Positions 17,572 to 25,350 of a stretch of DNA of 64,000 nt are shown here, piece by piece. A program made the translations under genes and the position numbers. Each line of letters opens with the position of its first letter. Position 1 is the first letter of the stretch. The DNA is from an uncultured Eubacteriales bacterium (GTDB lineage Bacteria; Bacillota; Clostridia; Christensenellales; UMGS416). Under the pieces are notes generated by a model that saw only the letters and a list, made by a program, of their open reading frames with translations, had not been told where the DNA came from and made no database searches. Location of the stretch: NCBI GenBank assembly GCA_900542005.1, contig UQLW01000016.1, forward strand, positions 1-64,000, written 5' to 3'.

Positions 17572-19152
17572 ATGGCCCCCCAAAAAAAGAACAATCATGC
17601 CGGCAAATCATCCAGAAAGGCGGTATGGCCCTGGATATTGGTCGTTTCGCTGCTGGCAGCCGGGCTTATCGGCAGCTTTGTCTTCATGAAATATCAGGAG
17701 CATCAAAGCCAGATGAAGCTGGAGCTGGAGCAGCAGATGGCCCAGACGCTGGATGTGGATACCTTTTATCCCGGTGTGTTTGTAGACGAGATCGACTTAG
17801 GCGGCATGACGATGGCTGAAGCCCAGGCGAAGGTGCAGGAAAAGATCGACGCGGGCCTGGAGAGCGTGCAGGTCACCGTGACGCTGGAGGAAAACAGCAA
17901 GACCTTTACAGCCCAGGACATGGAGGTGGACAGCGACCTGGAGCAGGTGCTGGCCGAGGCCATGCAGGTGGGCCGGGAGGGCGAGCGCGAGGAGCGCTAC
18001 GCCTATGTGCAGTCCCTGGCGGAGAACCCGGTAAAGCTGACCACCACGGTGGAGGTGAAGGCCGACCCGCTGGAGACAAAGGTTCGTGAATTGGCGGAAA
18101 GCTGGAAGATTGAGGCGGTGGAGCCGGCGGTATCCGGCTTTGATCCCAATGCGGAGACAAAATTTACCGTGACCCAGCCGGTCGCCGGCCGCGCGGTGAA
18201 GGCTGACGAGCTGTGGACCCTGGTCAAGGCCGAGGTGGATAACAAGACATATGGCACGGTGCAGGCGCCGGTGGAGGCGCTGGAGCCCACCCAAACGGTG
18301 GAGGACGTGCTGAAGATGAACACCCTGATTAACCGGTTTGAGACCAAGATGACCAATGATTCCAACCGGATTACCAACATCAAGGTCGCTTGTGCGGCGA
18401 TTGCCGGAACCATTCTGCAGCCGGGCGAAGAGTTTTCCTTTAATACCGTCGTAGGCCCCCGCACGGCGGAGCGCGGCTACAAGGAAGCCGGCGTGATTGT
18501 GGGCGGCATGAGCGATGTGGGCCTGGGTGGAGGCGTCTGCCAGGTGTCGGGTACCCTGTATAACGCGGTGGTCCGCGCGGACCTTGAAATTGTGAACCGC
18601 AAGCGTCACAGCTATGCCCTGGGCTATTTGGGGCCGGGTACCGACGCTACGGTGGACTATCAGTCGGGTACGGATTTTGTTTTCAAGAACAACCAGGAAA
18701 CCCCGGTATATATCAACATGTATACCGACGGGCTGAAGGTGATTGCAGAGGTATATGGCGTGCCGCTCAAGGATGGTATGACCATTGACCTCGTGGTGGA
18801 TATCCTGTCCAAGACGAGCCCGGGCGAGCGCGTGACGGTGGAGGATAGCAGCATTCCGGTGGGTGAGAGCAAGAAGGTATCGGGCCACACCGGCTATAAG
18901 CTGAACGCATACCGGGTTTATTACGATAAAGACGGCAACGAGATCGACCGCGTGCTGCTGCACAAGGATAATTATCCGGTAATCCAGCCCAAGCTGCTGG
19001 TGAACCCCAAGACCAACCAGACGACCACCACGACGCCGGCCAAGCCCGCCACGACCACCACAGCGGCGCAGACGGATCCGCCGGAGACCACCACGACGGC
19101 GGCCCCGGCAACCGATCCGCCGGAGACGGCACCGGCCGCGGAGGGCGAGTAA
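17572..19152 (+). CDS. VanW-family cell-envelope protein (second copy, Thr/Pro tail)
   Basis: A 526-residue paralogue of the preceding protein. A membrane segment at about 18-40 has no Cys, so it is a signal anchor rather than a lipoprotein signal. Then follow the peptidoglycan-binding-like region, the VanW core (LQPGEEFSFNTVVGPRTAER; GLGGGVCQVSGTLYNA) and a G5-like region. Unlike copy one, it ends in about 45 residues rich in Thr, Pro and Ala, a likely flexible wall-spanning tail. I start at ATG 17572 because AAGGAG precedes it and the hydrophobic anchor follows; the open frame extends upstream inside the first copy. A strong terminator follows. Confidence 0.88.
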   Translation: MAPQKKNNHAGKSSRKAVWPWILVVSLLAAGLIGSFVFMKYQEHQSQMKLELEQQMAQTLDVDTFYPGVFVDEIDLGGMTMAEAQAKVQEKIDAGLESVQVTVTLEENSKTFTAQDMEVDSDLEQVLAEAMQVGREGEREERYAYVQSLAENPVKLTTTVEVKADPLETKVRELAESWKIEAVEPAVSGFDPNAETKFTVTQPVAGRAVKADELWTLVKAEVDNKTYGTVQAPVEALEPTQTVEDVLKMNTLINRFETKMTNDSNRITNIKVACAAIAGTILQPGEEFSFNTVVGPRTAERGYKEAGVIVGGMSDVGLGGGVCQVSGTLYNAVVRADLEIVNRKRHSYALGYLGPGTDATVDYQSGTDFVFKNNQETPVYINMYTDGLKVIAEVYGVPLKDGMTIDLVVDILSKTSPGERVTVEDSSIPVGESKKVSGHTGYKLNAYRVYYDKDGNEIDRVLLHKDNYPVIQPKLLVNPKTNQTTTTTPAKPATTTTAAQTDPPETTTTAAPATDPPETAPAAEGE

Positions 19153-19156
19153 AGCG

Positions 19157-19193
19157 AGAAAATGGGCCCTGGCACACTGCCAGGGCCCATTTC
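19157..19193. terminator. Bidirectional terminator between vanW-family gene and xth
   Basis: Stem AAATGGGCCCTGGCA / TGCCAGGGCCCATTT with a 3 nt loop (CAC). The A-run on one side and T-run on the other let it serve both converging genes. Confidence 0.85.
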
Positions 19194-19209
19194 AGAATCG
19201 GAGCGGCTT

Positions 19210-19974
19210 TTAGCAGCCAGCGTTCAGCGTAAGCTCCACCGGGCAGTGATCCGAGCCCAGGACAGCGCTGTGAATAGCCGCATCCTGAAGACGGCCCTGA
19301 AGCTGACGGGAAGCCAGGAAATAGTCGATGCGCCATCCGGCGTTGTTCTTGCGGGCGGAAAACATATAGCTCCACCAGCTGTAGGCGCCGGTCTTATCGG
19401 GATAAAAATAGCGGAAGGTATCGATAAAGCCCGCGTCCAGCAGGCGGCCGAAGGCAGCGCGCTCCTGGGGTGAGAAGCCAGCGTTATTCTTATTGGGGCC
19501 GGGATTTTTCAGATCGATCTCCTGATGGGCCACATTCAGATCGCCGCAGATCACAACAGGGGCTTCACGGTCTAAGCCGGCGGCATAGCTGCGGAAGGCT
19601 TCCTCCCACTGGAGGCGGTAGTCGATGCGCGCCAGGTCGCGCTGGGCGTTGGGCGTATAGACGTTGACCAGGATAAAATCCTCAAAGCGGGCGGTGATCA
19701 CGCGGCCCTCCTGGTCGTGTTCGGGGATCCCGATGCCATACGTTACAGAGCGGGGCGCGACGCGGGTGAACAGCGCGGTTCCGGAGTATCCCTTTTTCTG
19801 CGCGTCCAGGTAGTAGCCCTGGTAGCCTGGCAGCTCGGGATGGGGGGTATCGGCGCTGAGCTTGGTTTCCTGCAGGCAGAGAATATCCGGGCTAAGCTGG
19901 GCGACAGACGCCTCAAAGCCCTTATTCATGCAGGCGCGCAGGCCGTTAACGTTCCAGGAAATCAGTTTTGTCAT
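19210..19974 (-). CDS. xth: Exodeoxyribonuclease III (AP endonuclease)
   Basis: Exonuclease III / class II AP endonuclease of base-excision repair; 254 residues. MTKLISWNVNGLRA at the N-terminus, LQETKL (Glu36, metal ligand), GDLNVAH (catalytic Asp and Asn) and the C-terminal SDHCPVEL (catalytic His) are all present. ATG 19974 follows AAGGAGG; an in-frame upstream Met (20013) would add residues with no family match. It faces hslO across a divergent promoter region. Confidence 0.95.
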   Translation of the reverse strand: MTKLISWNVNGLRACMNKGFEASVAQLSPDILCLQETKLSADTPHPELPGYQGYYLDAQKKGYSGTALFTRVAPRSVTYGIGIPEHDQEGRVITARFEDFILVNVYTPNAQRDLARIDYRLQWEEAFRSYAAGLDREAPVVICGDLNVAHQEIDLKNPGPNKNNAGFSPQERAAFGRLLDAGFIDTFRYFYPDKTGAYSWWSYMFSARKNNAGWRIDYFLASRQLQGRLQDAAIHSAVLGSDHCPVELTLNAGC

Positions 19975-20026
19975 CTCCAGGCCTCCTTGTTGATGCTGAA
20001 ATGAGTATATCATAATCGCCTATCCG

Positions 20027-20055
20027 TTGCACAGCGTCCGGGAGCGGGATATAAT
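20027..20055 (+). promoter_or_regulatory. Promoter of hslO
   Basis: TTGCAC (20027-20032), 17 bp, perfect TATAAT (20050-20055), about 28 nt before the hslO start codon. Confidence 0.72.
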
Positions 20056-20083
20056 AGACTACACACGAAAAGGAGCTGTTTGA

Positions 20084-20968
20084 ATGCAGGATCAATTGAT
20101 ACGTGGAATACTGAAGCAGGGGCAGGCCCGGATACTGATGGCCTCCACCGCGCAGCTGGCGGAGCAGGCCAGGCTGCTCCACCAGCCTACGCCCGTATGC
20201 ACGGCGGCCTTGGGCAGGCTGCTGACGGCAGCCTGCCTGATGGGCGCCATGCTCAAAGGCGACAGGGACCGGCTGACCGTTACCCTGGCCGGAGACGGGC
20301 CGGCGGGCCGGCTGGTGGCTGTGGGCGGGCCGGATGGCGCAGTGAAGGGCTATGTCGAAAATCCCAGGGTGGAGCTGCCGGTGCGCGCAGACGGCAAGCT
20401 GGATGTCGGCGGGGCTGTCGGCTGCCACGGCCGGCTTTCCGTCGTAAAGGACCTGGGGCTTAAGGAACCCTATGTGGGACAGAGCAACCTGGTATCCGGA
20501 GAGATTGGCGAGGATCTGGCCCTATACTTTACCGCCTCGGAGCAGACACCGTCCATGGTTTCGCTGGGCGTGCTGGTTGCGCCCCAGGGGCCGGTGCTTT
20601 CGGCCGGGGGCGTGATTGTCCAGGCCATGCCCGGCTGCTCGGAGGAGGTGCTGAGCGCCCTGGAGGGAAAAGCGCCGGCGCTGGCCGATATATCCCGGCA
20701 GCTCTTGCAGGCCCAAGGGCTGGAGGATATGCTGACGGGCCTCTTTGGAGAGCTTGAGCCGGAGATTTTGGGCGCAGGCGAGCCCTGCTGGCGCTGCGAC
20801 TGCGGCCGGGAGCGCATTGAGCGGGCCCTGATTTCGCTGGGCCGCCAGGAGCTGGACGAGATGATTGAACAGGACGGCGGCGCGCAGGTCAGCTGCCATT
20901 TCTGTAACCAAGCCTATGATTTTACCGCAGCGCAGCTTCAAGCGCTGCGCGAGGAAGCAACGCGATAG
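20084..20968 (+). CDS. hslO: Redox-regulated chaperone Hsp33
   Basis: Hsp33 is a cytosolic holdase activated by oxidative unfolding when its zinc-bound cysteines form disulfides. The zinc site is visible at the C-terminus: CDC (in CWRCDCGRERIE) and CHFC (in SCHFCNQAYDF). Earlier motifs match the family (MGAMLKGDRDRLTVTLAGDGPAGRL, YFTASEQTPS). Length of 294 is normal. It is followed within 10 nt by a helical-repeat protein and then an HD-domain gene, apparently one operon. Confidence 0.95.
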   Translation: MQDQLIRGILKQGQARILMASTAQLAEQARLLHQPTPVCTAALGRLLTAACLMGAMLKGDRDRLTVTLAGDGPAGRLVAVGGPDGAVKGYVENPRVELPVRADGKLDVGGAVGCHGRLSVVKDLGLKEPYVGQSNLVSGEIGEDLALYFTASEQTPSMVSLGVLVAPQGPVLSAGGVIVQAMPGCSEEVLSALEGKAPALADISRQLLQAQGLEDMLTGLFGELEPEILGAGEPCWRCDCGRERIERALISLGRQELDEMIEQDGGAQVSCHFCNQAYDFTAAQLQALREEATR

Positions 20969-20978
20969 GAGCGATAGC

Positions 20979-21821
20979 ATGCCATATCAATTGATTGATT
21001 TTGACGAAAAACTAGCCGAATACATGCATTCGTGGATGCAGGCGCACCGGGGGGACTACCAGAAAATTGAAGAGATGGAGGCCGACGTCCCGGCGGCTAC
21101 GATCCGATGGCTCAATGAGCCCGCCGGCTGGCTGGGGGGGAAGGCGCCTGGGCGCTATTTTGACGATTTCAGCGATGGGGCGGAGCTGACCGGATGGATG
21201 CTGGCCTATATTGAGTCGGGCGTCAGCGTGCCGGGGCCGCTGCTGGACCGCATTGCTGCCCTGGGCCAGGCGGCTCCCTTGGTATCGTATCTGCGCCAGG
21301 CGCTGGCTGAACCGGTCAGGGGCAAGCAGGCCGAGGCGGCGATGACCTGCATCAGCCTGCTGATGCAGATGGAGTCGGATGAAGCGGCGGGCCTTTATAT
21401 CGATTATATTGTAAAGGCAGGGGACAGCGACGAGGTGGCGGATGCGGCCAGCGAGGCGCTGTGCCAGCTGCCGCAGGCGCGGGATGCGATGATCGAAGCC
21501 CTGGACCGGCCCATGGGCGAGGCGGCGCGTACCGCCCTGCTGGACGCCCTGGTGCACCTTCCCCCGCACCCGGCGGTATACCGCTGGCTGAAGCGTATGT
21601 TTATGGAGACCGAGCAGCAGAAAGCGCTGTATGCGTCGTATTTGGGCAAATATGGCGACGACGAGGCCGTGGGCCTTTTGCTTCAGGCGGCCCAGGAGCC
21701 GGAGCTGAACTATCTGGAATACCTGGAGATCCGCAACGCCATCGAGGCGCTGGGCGGCGAATGCACGGTGGAGCGGACCTTCGACGGCGACCGCTATTAT
21801 GAGTCGATGAAGGGAATATAG
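20979..21821 (+). CDS. Hypothetical protein, probable alpha-helical repeat (HEAT-like)
   Basis: A 280-residue acidic soluble protein that I do not recognise as a named family. It has no signal, membrane segment or catalytic motif. The second half is a run of amphipathic helices of about 30 residues (for example EVADAASEALCQLPQARDAM), which suggests HEAT-like repeats and a binding or scaffold role. ATG 20979 follows AGGAG at 8 nt; upstream in-frame starts lie inside hslO. It is sandwiched between hslO and an HD-domain gene with almost no spacing, so co-expression is likely. Confidence 0.7.
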   Translation: MPYQLIDFDEKLAEYMHSWMQAHRGDYQKIEEMEADVPAATIRWLNEPAGWLGGKAPGRYFDDFSDGAELTGWMLAYIESGVSVPGPLLDRIAALGQAAPLVSYLRQALAEPVRGKQAEAAMTCISLLMQMESDEAAGLYIDYIVKAGDSDEVADAASEALCQLPQARDAMIEALDRPMGEAARTALLDALVHLPPHPAVYRWLKRMFMETEQQKALYASYLGKYGDDEAVGLLLQAAQEPELNYLEYLEIRNAIEALGGECTVERTFDGDRYYESMKGI

Positions 21822-21822
21822 C

Positions 21823-22500
21823 ATGAATCGGATTACCTTGGCGGAGCTTAAGAAGAACGCTGTAATCGACGCGCTGATCAATGGAGCCAACGAGGCCCTG
21901 GCGGCCCTGGGCTATACGGAGCATGGACCCCGCCATGTGGGGTATGTGAGCCGCGCTGCTGCCAACATCCTGGAAAGCCTGGGATATGAGCCCCGCATGG
22001 TGGAGCTGGCGGCCATGGCAGGCTGGATTCATGACGTGGGTAACGCAGTCAACCGGCACAACCACGGCATCACCGGGGCGGCGCTGCTGCTGCCCATCCT
22101 TCGGGAGGTCGGGCTTCCCATGGATGAAATCGTCCTGCTGATCGGCGCTGTAGGCAACCACGAGGAACAAAACGGCACGCCCATCAGCCCCATATCGGCA
22201 GCCGTCATCATTGCCGATAAGAGCGATGCGCATCGTACGCGGGTGCGCAAGGGCTGCTATAACCCCGCCGATATTCACGACCGGGTCAACTACTCCATCA
22301 AAAAGAACTGGATTGAGGTGGACAACCAACAGATGGTGATCCGCTTTGCCGTCATTATGGATGAATCGTCCTCCATTATGGATTTTATGCAGATTTATCT
22401 TTCCAGGATGATGATGTGCGAGCAATCGGCCAAGCTGCTGGGCTGCCGCTTTGAGCTTGTGATTAACGACCGCGTGGTCAATACCCAGCCGATGGCCTAG
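21823..22500 (+). CDS. HD-domain phosphohydrolase
   Basis: A 225-residue HD-superfamily protein, expected to hydrolyse a phosphate ester or nucleotide using two metals. Ligands visible are His35 or His39 (EHGPRH), the HD pair in AGWIHDVGN near 66-74 and His in NHGITGA near 80. The insert NHEEQNGTPISPISAAVIIADKSDAHRTRV resembles predicted (p)ppGpp- or dNTP-type HD proteins of Firmicutes, but no substrate can be assigned. Its start is 1 nt after the stop of the preceding gene. Confidence 0.82.
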   Translation: MNRITLAELKKNAVIDALINGANEALAALGYTEHGPRHVGYVSRAAANILESLGYEPRMVELAAMAGWIHDVGNAVNRHNHGITGAALLLPILREVGLPMDEIVLLIGAVGNHEEQNGTPISPISAAVIIADKSDAHRTRVRKGCYNPADIHDRVNYSIKKNWIEVDNQQMVIRFAVIMDESSSIMDFMQIYLSRMMMCEQSAKLLGCRFELVINDRVVNTQPMA

Positions 22501-22538
22501 CTTTTTCCCCCAAGGATGTAAAATCTGATCCCATACGC

Positions 22539-22567
22539 TTGTAATCGCGGTGTGAAGCGAGTATCCT
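22539..22567 (+). promoter_or_regulatory. Possible promoter of the cytidylate-kinase-like gene
   Basis: TTGTAA (22539-22544), 17 bp, TATCCT (22562-22567), about 30 nt before the start. Both boxes are imperfect. Confidence 0.35.
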
Positions 22568-22597
22568 GAGGGTATCAAGATCAAGGGGAGGAGAAGG

Positions 22598-23233
22598 ATG
22601 ATGGGCGAGCACTATGTCATCACAGTGGGCCGGCAATATGGAAGCGGCGGCCGGGAGATCGGCCGCAGGCTGGCGGAGCGGCTGGGCATTGCGTACTATG
22701 ACAAGGAGCTGATCACGCAGGCGGCCAAGGCCAGCGGCATGAGCGAAAAGCTCTTTGAGAACCTGGATGAGCGGGCGACCAACAGCCTGCTATATTCCCT
22801 GGTGATGGGCACCTACTCCGGCGTGGCCAACCGCATCACCAACCTTTCCGATCTGTCGCTGAACGACAAGCTGTACCAGTTCCAGAATAAAATCATCCGG
22901 GAGGGCGCGGAAAAGGGCAGCTGCCTTTTTGTAGGCCGCTGCGCCGATTATGTGCTGCGCGAGCATCCCAGGCTGCGCTCCGTGTTCATCCACGCGGATA
23001 TGGAGAGCCGCAAGCAGCGGGTGGTGGAGGAATATGGGCAGGCCCGCCAGGGCGTCGAGCAGATGCTGATGCAGGCCGACAAGAAACGGGCCAACTATTA
23101 TGACTACTACACCGACCGGCGCTGGGGGGATGCACGGAACTACGATCTGTGCGTCAGCAGCTCTCGGCTGGGGATCGACAGGACGGTCGAGCTGCTGGAG
23201 CTGTGGGTGCGGATGAGCCTGAACCTGGAGTAA
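22598..23233 (+). CDS. Cytidylate kinase-like P-loop protein
   Basis: A 211-residue P-loop kinase of the cytidylate-kinase-like family (PF13189 type) found widely in Firmicutes. The P-loop region is GRQYGSGGREIGRRLAERLG near 10-29. FVGRCADYVLREHP near 110-123 and the later Arg-rich lid (RRWGDARNYDLCVSS) match the family. Whether it phosphorylates CMP or some other molecule is unsettled. ATG codons at 22598 and 22601 are both possible; GGGAGGAG lies upstream. A terminator follows immediately. Confidence 0.85.
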   Translation: MMGEHYVITVGRQYGSGGREIGRRLAERLGIAYYDKELITQAAKASGMSEKLFENLDERATNSLLYSLVMGTYSGVANRITNLSDLSLNDKLYQFQNKIIREGAEKGSCLFVGRCADYVLREHPRLRSVFIHADMESRKQRVVEEYGQARQGVEQMLMQADKKRANYYDYYTDRRWGDARNYDLCVSSSRLGIDRTVELLELWVRMSLNLE

Positions 23234-23244
23234 CGGGACAATAG

Positions 23245-23276
23245 AAAAGAGCCGCTCTGTGGAACGGCTCTTTTTT
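23245..23276. terminator. Bidirectional terminator
   Basis: Stem AAAAGAGCCG / CGGCTCTTTT with a 10 nt loop and T6 on the plus side. It lies between the converging kinase-like gene and DAHP synthase gene. Confidence 0.85.
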
Positions 23277-23289
23277 GGGGTTCGGGCGG

Positions 23290-24321
23290 TCAGGCCTGGA
23301 GCGCTTCCGTGGAAAGCGACTTGCCCTCCAGCGCGAGATAGGGGGCGATGGCAGCCATGACCTGCTGGAACTGGCTTGGCGTCAGAGACTGCGCGCCGTC
23401 GCAAAGGGCGTTTTTCGGATCGTTATGCACCTCGATCATAAGCCCATCGGCGCCTGCGGCCACGGCGGCCTTGGCCAGCGGCTCCACCAGATAGGGAAGG
23501 CCGGTGGCATGGGAGGGATCAACGATGACCGGCAGGTGGGAATGCCGCTTTAGAAGAGGGACGGCGGAGAGGTCCAGCGTATTGCGCGTCATGGTTTCAA
23601 AGGTGCGGATGCCGCGTTCACAGAGGATGACCCGGCTGTTGCCGCCGGACAGGATGTATTCGGCGCTCATCAGGAATTCCTCCAGGGTATTGGCCAGCCC
23701 CCGCTTGAGCAGGATGGGCTTGCCGGTATGGCCAAGCTGGCGGAGCAGCTCGAAATTCTGCATGTTGCGGGCGCCGACCTGGATGATGTCCACATCGCGG
23801 AAAAGGTCCAGATGGGATAAATCCATGATCTCTGTGACCACCGGCAGGCCGGTGCGGCGGCCCGCTTCCAGCAGAAATTCCAGCCCCTGGGCGTGGAGCC
23901 CCTGGAAGGCATAGGGCGAGGTTCGCGGCTTGAAGGCGCCTCCGCGCAGCAGGCCCGCGCCGCAGGCCTGTACCTGCTGGGCAACCTCCAGCATTTGATC
24001 GTGGCTTTCCACCGAACAGGGGCCGGCGATGACGCCGAAGCTGCCGCCGCCGATGGAGCGGCCCTTGACGGTGATAACCGTATCCTGAGGATGGAACTTA
24101 CGGTTGGCGGCCTTGTAGGGCTCGGAAACCCGCTTCACATCGGCGACGATGTCGTTGGCCCGCAACGAGTCAATGTCGACCTTGGAGGTATCGCCGATCA
24201 GGCCGACCAGCGTGGTCTCCATGCCCCGGCTGAGGTGATGGGAAAATCCCATATCCTCCAAGCGTCCGATCAGCGCGTCGATCTTTTCCTGGGCTGCATT
24301 GGGTTTGAAAATTACGATCAT
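23290..24321 (-). CDS. aroF: 3-deoxy-7-phosphoheptulonate (DAHP) synthase
   Basis: Condenses phosphoenolpyruvate and erythrose 4-phosphate in the first step of the shikimate pathway to Phe, Tyr and Trp. This is the type I-beta form. An N-terminal ferredoxin-like regulatory domain (about 1-70, [20 protein letters not shown]) precedes the barrel, which shows [10 protein letters not shown] near 99-108, [18 protein letters not shown] near 122-139 and IVDPSHATG near 265-273. Length (343) fits that class, and the extra domain is the feedback-inhibition module in homologues such as the Thermotoga enzyme. Expression is apparently also controlled by a Tyr-codon attenuator directly upstream. No other aromatic pathway gene is adjacent. 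Confidence 0.96.
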   Translation of the reverse strand: MIVIFKPNAAQEKIDALIGRLEDMGFSHHLSRGMETTLVGLIGDTSKVDIDSLRANDIVADVKRVSEPYKAANRKFHPQDTVITVKGRSIGGGSFGVIAGPCSVESHDQMLEVAQQVQACGAGLLRGGAFKPRTSPYAFQGLHAQGLEFLLEAGRRTGLPVVTEIMDLSHLDLFRDVDIIQVGARNMQNFELLRQLGHTGKPILLKRGLANTLEEFLMSAEYILSGGNSRVILCERGIRTFETMTRNTLDLSAVPLLKRHSHLPVIVDPSHATGLPYLVEPLAKAAVAAGADGLMIEVHNDPKNALCDGAQSLTPSQFQQVMAAIAPYLALEGKSLSTEALQA

Positions 24322-24351
24322 GGGTACATCCTCCTATCCGTACTGCCATTC

Positions 24352-24391
24352 TACAAAAGGGCCGGCCGCCTTTGTATCCAGCGACCGGCCC
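24352..24391 (-). terminator. Attenuator terminator before aroF
   Basis: On the minus strand GGGCCGGTCGC (24381-24391) pairs with GCGGCCGGCCC (24359-24369) across an 11 nt loop and is followed by TTTTGTAG. The loop and 3' arm (24368-24379) can instead pair with 24417-24430, which would prevent terminator formation. Confidence 0.85.
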
Positions 24392-24412
24392 CAGATTCGC
24401 ATGGGCGCGATA

Positions 24413-24496
24413 TTATGGATGACAAAAGCTGCCTGAACGGGTAAACCCGCTCAGGTAAGCATAATCATAAGCCTTTGTCATCTGCACGCTGCTCAT
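24413..24496 (-). CDS. aroF leader peptide with clustered Tyr codons (27 aa)
   Basis: A short gene with a strong ribosome site (AAGGAGG, 6 nt before ATG) ends just ahead of an intrinsic terminator before DAHP synthase. Residues 10, 12 and 14 are Tyr (AYDYAY) and residues 18 and 24 are Phe. Codons 6-9 (24470-24481) can pair with 24417-24428. That downstream strand can instead pair with 24368-24379 in the terminator. A ribosome waiting at the Tyr codons would cover the first strand and free the second, giving antitermination. This is the classical amino-acid attenuation layout with tyrosine as the predicted signal. Confidence 0.8.
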   Translation of the reverse strand: MSSVQMTKAYDYAYLSGFTRSGSFCHP

Positions 24497-24519
24497 AGCT
24501 GCCTCCTTGTTTGATGAGT

Positions 24520-24548
24520 ATTTTAGTTCGATTCGCATCCCTTGTCAA
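24520..24548 (-). promoter_or_regulatory. Promoter of the leader peptide/aroF transcript
   Basis: Perfect TTGACA (24543-24548), 17 bp spacer and TAAAAT (24520-24525) on the minus strand. The transcript would begin just before the leader peptide ribosome site. Confidence 0.85.
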
Positions 24549-24555
24549 GGGCAGG

Positions 24556-25350
24556 TTAAAACAAACGGCTCAGCCCGGGCAGGGAATCGGCCCCGAAAAG
24601 CCAATATTTGATCAGAACAAGATACTCGCGGATATAATACATGGGAATAAAAAGCGGATCGCTGCCGGCGGCCAGGCCCTGTGCTGAAAGCCCGAGGGAT
24701 TCGGCTAGCTGGGCGGAGCGCATAATGTGAAAATCCGAGGTTACAAACACGACGCGGTATGTCTTACCCAGCTTTTGATCCAGGATGGATTGGGAATAAG
24801 CGAAATTTTCATAGGTGCTGTAGGAAGCCTCCTCCAGCAGCAGGCGCTGGGCGTCAAGTCCATGCTCCACCAGATACTCCGCCATGGCGGAGGCCTCGGT
24901 GCGCGGCTCGTCGGGCCCCTGGCCGCCGGAAACCACCACCCAGGCGGCAGGGTTATCCAGGGCGTAGGACAGGGCGGCGTCCAGCCGCCGCTGCAGGGCC
25001 GGCGCAGGCTTCCCATCCCAAAGCCCGCCGCCCAGCACGAGGACGGCGTCGGCCCCGGGGTCTGGCGGATCGGCGGCGTAGCCGGCGATCATAGCGCAAA
25101 CCGCTGCGAAGCTGACCGCCCACAGGCTGTATCCGCACAAAAGCAGAACCTTTAAGGCCTTGCCCCAGCCCCTTGAGAAAAAGGCGCCAAGGGGACCAGG
25201 CCAGAGCCCATACGCCAGCGGAGGCAGGCTCAGCACCAGAAGGAACCAAAGGCCCAGATCGGTCGCGCGCCCCGGCAGCAGGGCCAGCGCATAAAGCGCG
25301 CCCAGGGAGCCCGCCGCCAGCAGCAGAAGGCTTAGGCGGGAGCGCTTCAT
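24556..25350 (-). CDS. DUF218 (YdcF/ElyC/SanA-like) membrane protein
   Basis: A 264-residue protein with three or four hydrophobic segments in the first 95 residues and a C-terminal DUF218 domain. The domain shows DAVLVLGGGLWDGKPAPALQ, VVVSGGQGPDEPRTEA and VTSDFHIMRS. In E. coli members (ElyC, SanA, YdcF) are linked to envelope integrity, but no reaction is settled. I start at ATG 25350, which overlaps the proA stop by 4 nt (ATGA). A Met three codons earlier is possible. It probably shares the proA transcript. Confidence 0.87.
   Translation of the reverse strand: MKRSRLSLLLLAAGSLGALYALALLPGRATDLGLWFLLVLSLPPLAYGLWPGPLGAFFSRGWGKALKVLLLCGYSLWAVSFAAVCAMIAGYAADPPDPGADAVLVLGGGLWDGKPAPALQRRLDAALSYALDNPAAWVVVSGGQGPDEPRTEASAMAEYLVEHGLDAQRLLLEEASYSTYENFAYSQSILDQKLGKTYRVVFVTSDFHIMRSAQLAESLGLSAQGLAAGSDPLFIPMYYIREYLVLIKYWLFGADSLPGLSRLF

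Noticed and set aside
17797..18963. A 388-codon minus-strand frame opposite the second VanW gene
   Set aside because: Antisense shadow with His-rich composition; the plus strand encodes a clear VanW protein.
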